From: Pseudomonas pudica
GTDB taxonomy: Bacteria; Pseudomonadota; Gammaproteobacteria; Pseudomonadales; Pseudomonadaceae
Assembly (NCBI RefSeq): GCF_015680405.1
Contig: NZ_JADLJS010000002.1
Coordinates: forward strand, 124,001 to 188,000
Length of the DNA stretch: 64,000 bases
Reading direction: 5' to 3'
The position numbers were made by a program, and so were the translations under genes. The notes beneath the pieces were generated by a model, which saw nothing but the letters and a program-made list of their open reading frames with translations, was not told the DNA's origin and did no database searches. The first letter of the stretch is position 1; each line of letters starts with the position of its first letter. Positions 7,422-17,027 of the stretch are shown here, one piece after another.

Positions 7422-9271
7422 ACTTGCCTCAACCCCTGCATGCGCCAGCGCAACGGCCGGTCAGCCGCGAACAGACCCAGGCCCTGCTGGACCTGCGCAG
7501 CGCTGCCAGCGCGCAGATCAAGCCACGTGACCTTTACACCTTGGCCGACCGCCTGGAAGCGCAGGCTGATCGACAAGGCGAACGCCCGTTCCTCATCGAT
7601 GGCGAGCAGGTGCTCAGCTACGCCGAAGTCGACCGCCTTGCCGACCAGGTGGCCCATGCCTGCCAGGCGCGCGGGCTGCGCCCCGGTGACGTCTGCGCCC
7701 TGGCGATGGAAAACCGCCCGGCGTTCTTCGCCTGCTGGTTCGGCCTGGTCAAGCTCGGTGTGGTGGTGGCATTCATCAACACCCAGGTGGCCGGCAAACC
7801 CTTGGTGCATGCATTGCAAACAACCAGCGCCAAGGCCTTGCTGGTCGGTGAGGAGTGCCTGGGCAACCTGCAGGCGACCGAAGGTTTGCCGCAGCTGCCG
7901 ATGTGGCTGGTCAACGACGCCGAACAGCCATGGTCGGGTGAGCTACCGGCCGGTATCGACACCACGTTCGCCCAGAACCTCGCCGCCGCGCCGCGAAGTC
8001 GCTTCCCGCGGGAGCTGCGTGCGCAGATCGAGGCCCAGGCGCCGACCCTGCTGATTTTCACCTCGGGTACCACCGGCTTGCCAAAGGCCGCGCGTTACAG
8101 CCACATGCGCTGGATGTCGTCCGGCGATGTGATGGAAGTCACCTTGCAGGCCACTCGCGCCGATGTCTTCTATTGCTGCTTGCCGCTGTACCACGGCGCG
8201 GCCGCCACCTCGGTCACCTCCACAGCCCTGCGCGTGGGTGCCAGCATCGTGGTACGGCGCAAGTTCAGCGTGCGCGAGTTCTGGAACGACGTGAGGCGCC
8301 ATCGCATCAGCGTGTTCCAGTACATCGGCGAAATCTGCCGCTACCTGCTCAACCGCCCGGTCCAGGCCGGGGAACGCGAGCACAGCCTGCGCTGCATGCT
8401 CGGCGCCGGCCTGTCGGCAGAGGCCTGGCAACGCTGGATCGACCGGTTCGGCCCGATCCAGGTGTTCGAGGGCTGGGGTGCCACTGAAGCAAACACCAAC
8501 CTGATCAACGTCGACAACTATCGCGGGTCCTGCGGCCGGGTGCCGGACTGGAACCGTACCAACCTGCGCCTGGTGCGCTACGACGTGGAAAACGACTGCC
8601 ACCCGCGTGACGCGAACGGCTTCTACCAGCTGTGCGAAGTCGGTGAAGTGGGCGAGGCCATGGGCTTTATCGTCGACCATCCCGACATCGGCGGTGGCCG
8701 CTTCGAGGGCTATACCTGCGCGGCGGCCACCGAAAGCAAGATCCGCCGCGACGTCCTGCAAACGGGCGATGCCTGGTGGAGCTCGGGCGACCTGCTGCGC
8801 CAGGATGCCGATGGCTATTGCTACTTCGTCGACCGCATTGGCGACACCTTCCGCTGGAAAAGCGAAAACGTTTCCACCCAGGAAGTGGCTGACGCTCTCA
8901 GCGACCTGCCGGGCCTTGAGCTGATCAACGTGTACGGCGTGCAGGTGCCGGAGCACGAGGGCAGGGCGGGCATGGCAGCGGTGCTGATGCAGCCAGGGGC
9001 GGAATTCGACCCGCAGGCGTTCTACCAACTGACCGAGGCACGCCTGCCGCGCTATGCCGCGCCGCTGTTCGTGCGGGTGAGTGCGGCAGCCGACCTGACC
9101 AGTACCTTCAAGCTGCGCAAGGTCGATTTGCAGCGCCAGGGCTACTGCCCGCAAGCTTGCACCGATCCGCTGTTCATCCGCGATGAAGCCAGCGCCACCT
9201 ATCAGCCCTATTCTTTGCAGGTGCTGGCCCAGGTCGGCCTGCCTCCCTTCATCGGTGGTCGGCATGGCTGA
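7418..9271 (+). CDS. FATP/VLACS-type acyl-CoA synthetase
   Basis: 617 residues, longer than the other two ligases. The P-loop IFTSGTTGLPKAARYSH lies near residue 210, and the long-chain/very-long-chain signature DRIGDTFRWKSENVSTQEVA near 470 places it in the FATP (SLC27-like) branch. Animal members of this branch include bile-acid CoA synthetases, so activation of a bulky sterol side-chain acid fits. It overlaps the OYE gene before it (4 bp) and the hydrolase after it (8 bp), indicating tight translational coupling in one operon. Confidence 0.88.
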   Translation: MNLPQPLHAPAQRPVSREQTQALLDLRSAASAQIKPRDLYTLADRLEAQADRQGERPFLIDGEQVLSYAEVDRLADQVAHACQARGLRPGDVCALAMENRPAFFACWFGLVKLGVVVAFINTQVAGKPLVHALQTTSAKALLVGEECLGNLQATEGLPQLPMWLVNDAEQPWSGELPAGIDTTFAQNLAAAPRSRFPRELRAQIEAQAPTLLIFTSGTTGLPKAARYSHMRWMSSGDVMEVTLQATRADVFYCCLPLYHGAAATSVTSTALRVGASIVVRRKFSVREFWNDVRRHRISVFQYIGEICRYLLNRPVQAGEREHSLRCMLGAGLSAEAWQRWIDRFGPIQVFEGWGATEANTNLINVDNYRGSCGRVPDWNRTNLRLVRYDVENDCHPRDANGFYQLCEVGEVGEAMGFIVDHPDIGGGRFEGYTCAAATESKIRRDVLQTGDAWWSSGDLLRQDADGYCYFVDRIGDTFRWKSENVSTQEVADALSDLPGLELINVYGVQVPEHEGRAGMAAVLMQPGAEFDPQAFYQLTEARLPRYAAPLFVRVSAAADLTSTFKLRKVDLQRQGYCPQACTDPLFIRDEASATYQPYSLQVLAQVGLPPFIGGRHG

Positions 9272-10412
9272 GCGCACCGGTAACGAACCCGCACGGGTGG
9301 ACGGCCTGCGCTACCCCTGGGCGCAAGCACAGGGCAGTGGCGAGTGGCGCGAGGTGCTGGATGGCGTGTGGTGGCTGCGCATGCCGCTGCCGTACCGCCT
9401 CGACCACATCAACCTGTACCTGCTGCGCCATGGCGACGGCTGGGTCGTGGTGGACACCGGCATGAACACCGAACAGACCCGTAAAGCCTGGGAGCAGGTG
9501 ATTGCCGGGCTGTTCGCCGGGCAGCCGGTGCTGGCGGTGATCTGTACCCACTACCATTCCGACCATGCCGGCGTCGCCGCCTGGCTCGCCGAACGCTACC
9601 GCTGTCCGATCTACATGACGGCCAGTGAGTACCGCTCGCTGTACGTGACGGTGCCCGCGGGGCAGTCACCGGGTTGGGATTTCCACGATTTCCATGCCAA
9701 GGCGGGCTTCAATGACGCGCAGATCGACGAGCTATACCGGCTGATTCAGAGCGGCCACTTCCGCCCCCTGCATTTCAACAGCTACCGGCGCCTGCGGGAC
9801 GGCGATCGCCTGCCCATCGGCAACCGCCAGTGGCGCGTGGTGGTGGGGCGTGGCCATTCCCCCGAGCACGCGTGCCTGTTTGCCGAGGACGGCAGTGTGC
9901 TTATTGCCGGCGACCAGGTGCTGCCACGCATCACGCCGACGGTGGGCGTGCATGCCACCGAACCCGAGGCCGACCCGCTGCGTGACTGGCTGGCCTCGCT
10001 CGAACACCTGCGCACGCTGCCCGACAGCGTGCTGGTGCTGCCGGCTCACGAGCGGCCGTTCTACAACCTGCATGCGCGCCTGGACCAGTTGCAGACGCAT
10101 CACCAGGCCCAGTTGTCGCGCCTGCTGGTCAGCTGTGACGAGCCGCGCAGCGCGCTCGAACTGATGGCCGCGCTGTTCCCCAGGCTGTCAGGTCGTTTCG
10201 ACGAACTGATGGCGCTTGGCGAAACGTTGGCCCATGCCAACTACCTCATGACCGAAGGGCTGCTGGTGCGCGAGCTGCACCAGGCGCACTACCGCTACCG
10301 CCGTGGCGCGCCGGGGCAACCTGCGTCCGGCCCGACGGCAACGTTGACCATTCCAGGCAGCCAGCCGGTTGCCCTTCAGGAGAGTCCGTGTGATCGACAA
10401 GAACAACAATAA
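9264..10412 (+). CDS. Metallo-beta-lactamase-fold hydrolase
   Basis: 382 residues starting at the ATG at 9264, overlapping the ligase stop. The zinc-binding motif THYHSDHAG lies near residue 97 (HxHxDH), with further ligands in GRGHSPEH near 200 and IAGDQVLP near 217. Similar MBL proteins act as thioesterases, glyoxalases or lactonases. Being coupled to a CoA ligase, it may hydrolyse a stalled acyl-CoA or a steroid lactone; the reaction is not determined by sequence. Its 3' end overlaps the start of the DUF1302 gene by 23 bp. Confidence 0.82.
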   Translation: MAERTGNEPARVDGLRYPWAQAQGSGEWREVLDGVWWLRMPLPYRLDHINLYLLRHGDGWVVVDTGMNTEQTRKAWEQVIAGLFAGQPVLAVICTHYHSDHAGVAAWLAERYRCPIYMTASEYRSLYVTVPAGQSPGWDFHDFHAKAGFNDAQIDELYRLIQSGHFRPLHFNSYRRLRDGDRLPIGNRQWRVVVGRGHSPEHACLFAEDGSVLIAGDQVLPRITPTVGVHATEPEADPLRDWLASLEHLRTLPDSVLVLPAHERPFYNLHARLDQLQTHHQAQLSRLLVSCDEPRSALELMAALFPRLSGRFDELMALGETLAHANYLMTEGLLVRELHQAHYRYRRGAPGQPASGPTATLTIPGSQPVALQESPCDRQEQQ

Positions 10413-12057
10413 CGATACTGGCCTTGCCAGCCGCGGCTTGCCGCTGGCCGGCCTGACGGCGGCGATTGCCCTGGCATCGGCGTCGGCCTGGGCGGGGGAG
10501 ACCATCGAGTTCGACAATGGCGCCACCATCGACTGGTCGGTGACCACCAGCTACGGCATCGGCGTGCGCCTGGCCAAACCCAGCGACCGCCTGATGGGGG
10601 TCAACGCCGACGACGGTGACCGCAACTTCAACCAGGGCAGCCTGACCACCAACCGCCTGGGCGCACTGGGCGAGATGATCATGCGCATGGACAACTACGG
10701 CGCCGTGGTACGCGCCAGTACCTTCTACGACGACGTCTACCACCGCAAGAACGACAACAACTCGCCGGCCACCGTCAACAAGGACGGTGACAACGACGAA
10801 TTCACCAGCGATGCCAAGTACTACAGCGGTGGCCGTACCCGCCTGCTGGATGCCTACGTGTTCGGTGGCTGGCGGTTCGACAACGACTCGATGCTCGACG
10901 TCAAGGCCGGCCGCCATATCGAATCCTGGGGCGAGAGCCTGTACTACCCCGGGGTCAACGGCGTGCAGAACCCCTCGGATGCGGTCAAGGCCGCGCAACC
11001 CGGTGTCGAGGTCAAGGAAGTGCTGCTGCCGGTGGGCCAGGTGTCGGCTTCGTACCGCTTTAACCCACAATTCACCTTCGGCGCCTACATGCAGTACGAG
11101 TGGAAGGGCACCGAGCTGGCCCCGGTGGGCAGCTACCTGTCGGGCACCGACGTGATCGGCCCAGGCCGAGAGTTTTTGATCACGCCGACCGGCAACGTGC
11201 CTTACCGCGGCACCGACGAGCCCCGCGACAGCGGCCAGTGGGGCGTGCAACTGCGCTACCGGCCGGTGTCGGCGCTGGAGCTGTCGCTGTTCCACGTCAA
11301 CTACCACGACAAGAACCCGGCCACCGCGCTGGTTGGCTACAGCCCGGTGCCGGTGGGTGGCGGCCTGTTTGCCTTCGCCGCCAACGGCTACCGGGTGAAG
11401 TACTTCGAAGACATCAGACTCACCGGCATCAGCGCCTCGACCAAGCTGGGCGAGACTCAGATCGGCGCTGAATGGTCGTACCGCGATGGTGCGCCAGTGA
11501 TGGTCAACACCGGCCTCGGGCCGACCCCGGCGCGTGGCAAGGGCCAGCAGTTCCAGCTGTCGGCCATGCGCGTGCTGGGCGACCGGCCATGGGCCAGCCA
11601 GACCACCCTCACCGGCGAGATCATCCATGTCAAGGTCGACAGTGTCGACGCCACCTCTGCGGCCGGCAACCTGCAGGGCGTGGCGCTGCTGCCGAGCCTG
11701 GCACCCCTGGTCACGCCGTCCGACAACTACACCTACAAGACCGCGACCGGTTGGCGCTCGCGGGATGCCAGTGCCTACACGGTTGGCGCATCGTTCAGTT
11801 ACCCGGGAGTGTTCCAGGGCTGGGACCTTGAGGTGCCGGTGCGCTTCTCCAATGTGTTCAGCGGCTCCACGCCGATGGCCGGGAGCATTTCCGGGGTGCA
11901 GGGTGACCGGCGGATCAGCGTGGGCACGACCTTCAAATACCTGGGCAACCTGGAAGCTGCGCTGACCTATGTCGGATACCTCGGCTCGCCCGACCCGATC
12001 AAACGGCCCTATGCCGACCGTGACTACGCCACCTTCTCGTTGAAATACACCTTCTGA
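10390..12057 (+). CDS. DUF1302 outer-membrane beta-barrel protein (paralogue 1)
   Basis: 555 residues from a GTG at 10390, which has AGGAG seven bases upstream. A signal peptide ends at ASAWA-GE. The body alternates polar and aromatic residues, contains the family landmarks (RNFNQGSLTTNRLGALGEM, KAGRHIESWGESLYYPGVNG, VGQVSASYRFN) and ends in an aromatic residue (FSLKYTF), as expected for a Bam-assembled barrel. A second copy is at 27757. Probably an outer-membrane channel or receptor for the hydrophobic substrate; function is inferred from its neighbours. Confidence 0.85.
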   Translation: MIDKNNNNDTGLASRGLPLAGLTAAIALASASAWAGETIEFDNGATIDWSVTTSYGIGVRLAKPSDRLMGVNADDGDRNFNQGSLTTNRLGALGEMIMRMDNYGAVVRASTFYDDVYHRKNDNNSPATVNKDGDNDEFTSDAKYYSGGRTRLLDAYVFGGWRFDNDSMLDVKAGRHIESWGESLYYPGVNGVQNPSDAVKAAQPGVEVKEVLLPVGQVSASYRFNPQFTFGAYMQYEWKGTELAPVGSYLSGTDVIGPGREFLITPTGNVPYRGTDEPRDSGQWGVQLRYRPVSALELSLFHVNYHDKNPATALVGYSPVPVGGGLFAFAANGYRVKYFEDIRLTGISASTKLGETQIGAEWSYRDGAPVMVNTGLGPTPARGKGQQFQLSAMRVLGDRPWASQTTLTGEIIHVKVDSVDATSAAGNLQGVALLPSLAPLVTPSDNYTYKTATGWRSRDASAYTVGASFSYPGVFQGWDLEVPVRFSNVFSGSTPMAGSISGVQGDRRISVGTTFKYLGNLEAALTYVGYLGSPDPIKRPYADRDYATFSLKYTF

Positions 12058-12106
12058 CCGATCACCTGACAACGCTGGTGCCCGCGGGCACCGGCATGGA
12101 GGCACC

Positions 12107-13318
12107 ATGGGGCTCAAAGGCCATGCAGCAATAGTCGGTACCGCACAGTACAAGCCGGAAAAGTACGCCACGGCACCGAAGATGTTCCACCTCGAACAGG
12201 TCGCCGACCTGGCTGCCCAGGCCTTGCGCGATGCCGGCCTTCAGGCCTCGGACCTCGATGGCCTGGTGATCAACGGACCGCAGTTCCACGAAGCCTCGGT
12301 GTTCGTCCCGGCCATGGCCGCCGAATACCTGGGCCTGCGGCTCAACTTCGCCGAAGTGGTCGACCTGGGCGGATGCACCTCGGTCGGCATGGTCTGGCGC
12401 GCCGCTGCCGCCATCGAACTGGGCTTGTGCCAGGCGGTGTTGTGCGTGCTGCCGGCGCGGATGGCACCCTTGGGGCCGGATGAAGACCCCGGCTGGATGG
12501 CGCGTGCCATGCGCTTTGGCGGGCACAGCACGGCATTCGGTGCGCCGGAGGCGGAGTTCGACCTGCCTTACGGGCACATGGGCCAGAACACGGGCTACGC
12601 GATGATCGCCCAGCGCTACGCCGCCCAGTTCGGCTACGACCCACGGGCCCTGGCGAAAATCGCCGTGGACCAGCGTACCAACGCCCAGGCCAACCCGCAG
12701 GCGATGTTCCATGGCCAGCCGCTGACCGTGGAGCAGGTACTGGCCAGCCGCATGGTCGCCGACCCGCTGCACGTGCTGGAGATCGTCATGCCGGTGGCCG
12801 GCGGCGCGGCGCTGATCATCACCAACAAGGAACTGGCGGCGCGGGCTCGCAAACGCCCGGCGTTCATCACAGGCTTTGGCGAGCACCTGGCCTTCAAGTC
12901 GCCAACCTACGCCGAGGACATGGTGCACACGCCGATCGGCCCGGCCTCTCGCCGTGCCTTCGCCATGGCCGGGCTGAAACCGGCAGACGTCGATGCCGCG
13001 CAGATCTACGACTGCTACACAATCACCGCCTTGCTGACCCTTGAAGACGCCGGTTTCTGCGGCAAGGGCGAGGGCATGGCGTTCGTCCGCGAGCACGACC
13101 TGACCTGGCGTGGCGACTTCCCCATGAACACCCATGGTGGCCAGCTCAGCTTTGGCCAGGCCGGCTCGGCCGGCGGCATGTCCCAAGTCATCGAGGCGGT
13201 CACGCAGATCGCCGGGGCTGCGGGTGAACGCCAGTTGCAGCGCTGCGACAGCGTCTACGTCTCCGGTACCGGCGGCGTGATGAGCGAGCAGGGCGCATTG
13301 ATTCTTCAGGGAGCATGA
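12107..13318 (+). CDS. Thiolase-like aldolase/lipid-transfer protein (Ltp2/Sal1-type)
   Basis: 403 residues with the thiolase fold of SCP-x/Ltp proteins: GGCTSVGM near residue 87, IYDCYTITALLTLED near 300, and NTHGGQLSFGQAGSAGGM near 345. The classical C-terminal CxG active-site motif is absent. Ltp2-like proteins catalyse retro-aldol cleavage of a beta-hydroxyacyl-CoA side chain rather than thiolysis and need a DUF35 partner, which is the next gene (ATGA overlap). Likely role: removing the last side-chain carbons of the bile acid to give a 17-ketosteroid plus a short acyl-CoA. The domain order of the partner differs from ChsH2. Confidence 0.85.
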   Translation: MGLKGHAAIVGTAQYKPEKYATAPKMFHLEQVADLAAQALRDAGLQASDLDGLVINGPQFHEASVFVPAMAAEYLGLRLNFAEVVDLGGCTSVGMVWRAAAAIELGLCQAVLCVLPARMAPLGPDEDPGWMARAMRFGGHSTAFGAPEAEFDLPYGHMGQNTGYAMIAQRYAAQFGYDPRALAKIAVDQRTNAQANPQAMFHGQPLTVEQVLASRMVADPLHVLEIVMPVAGGAALIITNKELAARARKRPAFITGFGEHLAFKSPTYAEDMVHTPIGPASRRAFAMAGLKPADVDAAQIYDCYTITALLTLEDAGFCGKGEGMAFVREHDLTWRGDFPMNTHGGQLSFGQAGSAGGMSQVIEAVTQIAGAAGERQLQRCDSVYVSGTGGVMSEQGALILQGA

Positions 13319-14268
13319 CGATCATGTCTAACAACAAACCGATGCCCGTGGCGACCGAGATCTCCGCGCCGTTCTGGGAAGGGCTCAAGGCCCGTCGCCT
13401 GCTGATCCAGCAGTGTGGCGCCTGTGCCCAGTGGCTGTTCTACCCGCGTCGGCATTGCCCGGCCTGCCTGGCGCCGGACCCGGCGTGGCGTGAAGTGAGC
13501 GGCCAGGCGACGTTGTACAGCTACACCTTGACGCGCATTCCGACGCTGCCGGACTTCATCGATGAAATGCCTCAGAAGCTGGCGGTAGTCGAGTTGGCCG
13601 AAGGGGTGCGGATCAACACCACCCTGGTGGGCCTGGAGGAAGGCCAGATCAGCGTCGGCATGCCGTTGCAACCGGTGTTTGCCGAGGTCGATGCCAAGGG
13701 TACCCGGCTGCTGCGCTTCACCAGCCTTGAGCAGGACACCGCAGCGCTGGAAACGCCGCCGGTGGTCGAGGCGGTAGCGCCTGTCGAGGCGTCCGACAAC
13801 CGCCTGAAGGTCGACTGCCAGGACCAGGCCGCGCTGCAGGCGCTGGTCAGCGAGCAGTACAGCGACTGGAGCAACAGCCTGCTGGTGGACCAGGCGCTGA
13901 TCGATGCCTTTGCCGAACTCTCTGGTGATGACTACTGGATCCACACCGACCCTGAGCGGGCCCGGCGCAACAGCCCGTTTGGCGGCACCATCGCCCATGG
14001 CGCGCTGGTACAGGTGCTGCAATCGCGGCTGAAGCTGGCGCTGGGCTTCGAGATCACCGGCTTCACCACGCAGATCAACTACGGCTCCGACCGCTTGCGC
14101 TTCCCCGCGCCGGTGCCGGCCGGCTCGCGCATCCATGCCCGGGCCCGGCTCAAGGCGGTCGAGCTGAACCAGCGCGGCACGCAGCTGACCCTGGAGATCA
14201 ATACCCATGTGGTCGGCCAGGAGCGACCGTCGGTGATCAACGACCTGGTGATCCTGTACCAGCGTTGA
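13315..14268 (+). CDS. DUF35 zinc-ribbon/OB-fold protein fused to a MaoC hydratase domain
   Basis: 317 residues. The N-terminal half is DUF35: a zinc ribbon with CGAC (~residue 35) and CPAC (~48), then an OB fold. The C-terminal half (about 175-317) is a MaoC hot-dog with the hydratase motif SGDDYWIHTD (Asp and His kept) and GGTIAHGALV. Together with the preceding thiolase-like protein it gives hydration plus aldol cleavage of an enoyl-CoA side chain. In mycobacterial ChsH2 the hydratase domain comes first and DUF35 second, so this order is reversed. ATG at 13315 overlaps the upstream stop; an ATG at 13324 is also possible. Confidence 0.87.
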   Translation: MTIMSNNKPMPVATEISAPFWEGLKARRLLIQQCGACAQWLFYPRRHCPACLAPDPAWREVSGQATLYSYTLTRIPTLPDFIDEMPQKLAVVELAEGVRINTTLVGLEEGQISVGMPLQPVFAEVDAKGTRLLRFTSLEQDTAALETPPVVEAVAPVEASDNRLKVDCQDQAALQALVSEQYSDWSNSLLVDQALIDAFAELSGDDYWIHTDPERARRNSPFGGTIAHGALVQVLQSRLKLALGFEITGFTTQINYGSDRLRFPAPVPAGSRIHARARLKAVELNQRGTQLTLEINTHVVGQERPSVINDLVILYQR

Positions 14269-14286
14269 AGCCGGGCGCTGGATGGC

Positions 14287-14330
14287 ACCGGCTTTGCCGG
14301 TGTTCGCCGCTAAAGCCGCTCCCACAGGAT
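14287..14330. repeat. REP element between hydratase and RND genes
   Basis: CACCGGC-TTT-GCCGGTG forms a 7-bp stem, followed by GCCGCTCCCACAGG, the tail typical of P. putida REP sequences. It may also end the 6339-14268 transcript. Confidence 0.65.
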
Positions 14331-14413
14331 TATCTCGGCGTCCAGTCGTGCAATTTACCTGTGGGGCATGCCTACGCCGCGCCTGAAGGCGACAGGTCGA
14401 TCGAGGCAAACCT

Positions 14414-14431
14414 TAGGCCATTTGGACGATG
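14414..14431 (+). promoter_or_regulatory. Operator motif, site 4 (RND permease)
   Basis: TAGGCCATTTGGACGATG, one mismatch to the consensus. GACTAT lies 20 bp downstream at the -10 position; the RND start is 70 bp away. Confidence 0.75.
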
Positions 14432-14501
14432 TTTCCCGATCGCCCCCGGCCGACTATCCCCATGCGCCCCGAAGTCGCGCTGGCCGAATGAGAGGCAAAC
14501 C

Positions 14502-16904
14502 ATGAAAAGAGCTGACTCCCGAACCGCGCGCTGTGTCGAGGCCACGGCCCAGGCGTTGATGAACGGGCGCAAAGGCCTGCTGTTGCTGTTCGTGCTGTTG
14601 ACCCTGGGCCTGGGCTACAGCGCAACCCATACCCAGCTGGACCCGGGGTTCAACAAGCAGATCCCGGTACGACATGACTACATGGTCAATTTCCTGCGTT
14701 TCAGCCAGTACTTCACCGGTGCCAACCGTTTGCTCGTCAGCGTGCGCTGGAAAGGCGAGGGCGACCTGTACAACGCGCAATTCCTCGACACCCTGCGCAA
14801 GGTCACCGATGACGTGTTCTTCATTTCCGGGGTCAACCGGGCCAGCGTCACCTCGCTGTTCACTGCCAACGTGCGCTACATCGAGATCACCGAAGAAGGC
14901 TTCTACGGCGATGTGGTGGTGCCGCCACGCTTCAGTGGCAGCGCCGTCGACCTCGCCCAGGTACGCAGCAACGCCGCAGCCTCCGGGCAGATCGGCCGGC
15001 TGATCGCCAACGACCTGAAGTCGGCGATGGTGCGTGCCGACCTGCAGGACATCGACCCGCGGACCGGAAAGGCGGTCGACTATGTCGAAGTCGCCAGACG
15101 GCTCGAGGCCTTGCGCCAGAAATACGCCAGCGACGACATCGAAATCAGCGTGGTCGGTTTTGCCAAGCTGGTCGGCGATGTGGTCGAAGGCCTGAACACC
15201 GTGATCGGTTTTTTCGTCATTGCCTTCGCCATCACCGCGCTGCTGCTGTGGCTGTATGCCCGTTCCTGGCGCCTGACCTTGGTCGCACTGGTGGTGGCGC
15301 TGCTGCCGGTGGTGTGGCTGCTGGGCCTGTTGCCGCTGCTGGGGCTGGGCATCGACCCGATGTCGATCCTGGTGCCGTTCCTGATCTTCTCCATCGGCGT
15401 GTCCCATGCCGTGCAGATGACCAATGCCTGGAAGCAGGATGTGGTGGCAGGGGCCAGTGCCCGGCAGGCGGCGCAATCGGCGTTCTGCAAGATCTTCATC
15501 CCCGGTTCGCTGGCCTTGCTGATGAACGCCCTGGGGTTTGCCGTGATCATGCTGATCGACATCCCCATCGTGCATGAACTGGGGGTCACCGCCTGTATCG
15601 GGGTGATGCTGATGATCATTACCAACAAGCTGATGTTGCCGATCATCCTGTCCTGGCTGCGCTTGGAGCCTGCCACGCTGCAGAAGGCCCAGGCCAGCGA
15701 GGCCGGCCGCCATCGTTTGTGGTGGCGGCTGTCGGCGCTGGCCGAGCCGGGCCCGGCGCTGGTGGTGTTCGCCGTGAGCCTGGCCCTGCTGGTGGGCGGT
15801 GTCTGGAAGGCTCGCGAGCTGGCAGTGGGCGATATCGGCGCCGGGGCACCAGAGCTGCGCGGTGACTCGCGCTACAACCAGGACAATGCGCGGATCATCG
15901 GCAGTTACTCGATCGGCCTCGATGTGCTGTCCGTGTTCGTCGAGGTCAAGGGCGTGGAGGAAGGCTGCCTGTCGCCAGAAGTGATGCGCGCGGTCGAGGC
16001 CTTCGACTTCCGCATGCGTGCGGTCAGTGGCGTGCAGTCGGTGCAGAGCGTGGCCGGCATGGGCAAGCGGGTGATCGCCGGCAACAACGAAGGCAACCCG
16101 CGCTGGGCGGCCATCCCGGGTTCGGCACGCGGCCTGAGCCAGGGGGCGCGGGCCTACATGCCGGACGACGGGCTGGTCACCGAAGGCTGCCAGCAGATGC
16201 AGATCCTGGTGTTTCTTGCCGACCACGAAGGCGCCACGATCAGCCACGCCATCGGTGAAGCGCGGCGGATCATCGCCGATGTGCGCACGCCGAAGGTCGA
16301 CTTCCTGCTGGCCGGTGGCAACGTCGGGGTCATGGCGGCCTCCAACGAGGCGGTCAAACGTGCAGAAGTGACCATGCTGGCGGCGCTGTTCGGCTCGGTA
16401 ACGCTGTTCTGCTGGCTGAGCTTCTTCTCGCTGCGGGCAGTGCTGTGCATCCTCGTGCCCCTGGCCATCGTGGCCATCCTGTGCAACGCGCTGATGGCGA
16501 TGCTCGGTATCGGCCTCAAAGTCGCCACCTTGCCGGTGATGGCCCTGGGTGTCGGGGTCGGCGTGGACTATGGCATCTACCTGTACGAGCGCATCCAGCA
16601 TGAGATGGCCGCCGGCGCGGACCTGCGCGAGGCGTTCTACCTGGCCATGTGCCAGCGCGGCACCGCGGCGGTGTTCACCGCCCTGACCATGTCGATCGGC
16701 GTGTGTACCTGGGGGTTCGCACCGTTGAAGTTCCAGGCCGACATGGGCGTGCTGCTGTCGTTCATGTTCCTGGTCAACGTGCTGGGGGCGATCTTCCTCC
16801 TCCCCGCGCTGGCGGCCTGGTTCAACCGCGGGCGACCGTTGGTCGCCCGGCAGGCGGCAACCAGGCCGGTGCTGGTGGGCGAAAGCGCAGGAGACATCCG
16901 GTAA
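14502..16904 (+). CDS. RND/MMPL superfamily permease
   Basis: 800 residues from the ATG at 14502. The protein has a TM segment near residue 25, a periplasmic loop, a first block of five TMs (about 220-390), a second loop and a second block (about 620-790). The signatures IGVSHAVQMTNAWKQ and LGVGVGVDYGIYLYER are characteristic of MMPL/RND permeases of hydrophobic compounds. Homologues are often encoded beside DUF1329, DUF1302 and YCF48 genes, all present here. Likely moves sterol-like substrate between the inner membrane and periplasm using the proton gradient; direction is not known. Confidence 0.87.
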   Translation: MKRADSRTARCVEATAQALMNGRKGLLLLFVLLTLGLGYSATHTQLDPGFNKQIPVRHDYMVNFLRFSQYFTGANRLLVSVRWKGEGDLYNAQFLDTLRKVTDDVFFISGVNRASVTSLFTANVRYIEITEEGFYGDVVVPPRFSGSAVDLAQVRSNAAASGQIGRLIANDLKSAMVRADLQDIDPRTGKAVDYVEVARRLEALRQKYASDDIEISVVGFAKLVGDVVEGLNTVIGFFVIAFAITALLLWLYARSWRLTLVALVVALLPVVWLLGLLPLLGLGIDPMSILVPFLIFSIGVSHAVQMTNAWKQDVVAGASARQAAQSAFCKIFIPGSLALLMNALGFAVIMLIDIPIVHELGVTACIGVMLMIITNKLMLPIILSWLRLEPATLQKAQASEAGRHRLWWRLSALAEPGPALVVFAVSLALLVGGVWKARELAVGDIGAGAPELRGDSRYNQDNARIIGSYSIGLDVLSVFVEVKGVEEGCLSPEVMRAVEAFDFRMRAVSGVQSVQSVAGMGKRVIAGNNEGNPRWAAIPGSARGLSQGARAYMPDDGLVTEGCQQMQILVFLADHEGATISHAIGEARRIIADVRTPKVDFLLAGGNVGVMAASNEAVKRAEVTMLAALFGSVTLFCWLSFFSLRAVLCILVPLAIVAILCNALMAMLGIGLKVATLPVMALGVGVGVDYGIYLYERIQHEMAAGADLREAFYLAMCQRGTAAVFTALTMSIGVCTWGFAPLKFQADMGVLLSFMFLVNVLGAIFLLPALAAWFNRGRPLVARQAATRPVLVGESAGDIR

Positions 16905-16915
16905 TAAAAAATAAA

Positions 16916-16943
16916 CCCTGGCGCCCTATTGTCGGCGCCAGGG
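16916..16943. repeat. Strong hairpin before the regulator gene
   Basis: Ten-bp perfect stem CCCTGGCGCC / GGCGCCAGGG with an 8-nt loop. The A-rich tract lies on its left (ataaaaaataaa), so as a terminator it would work for minus-strand transcripts, though it could also end the RND message. Confidence 0.6.
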
Positions 16944-17027
16944 CGGCCAGCGAGACTGTGCCGCGGCCACATCGCCAAATAAAAATAAGAAGGGGAGGCC
17001 AATGCCTGCCCGAGCGAGGAGAAGACT

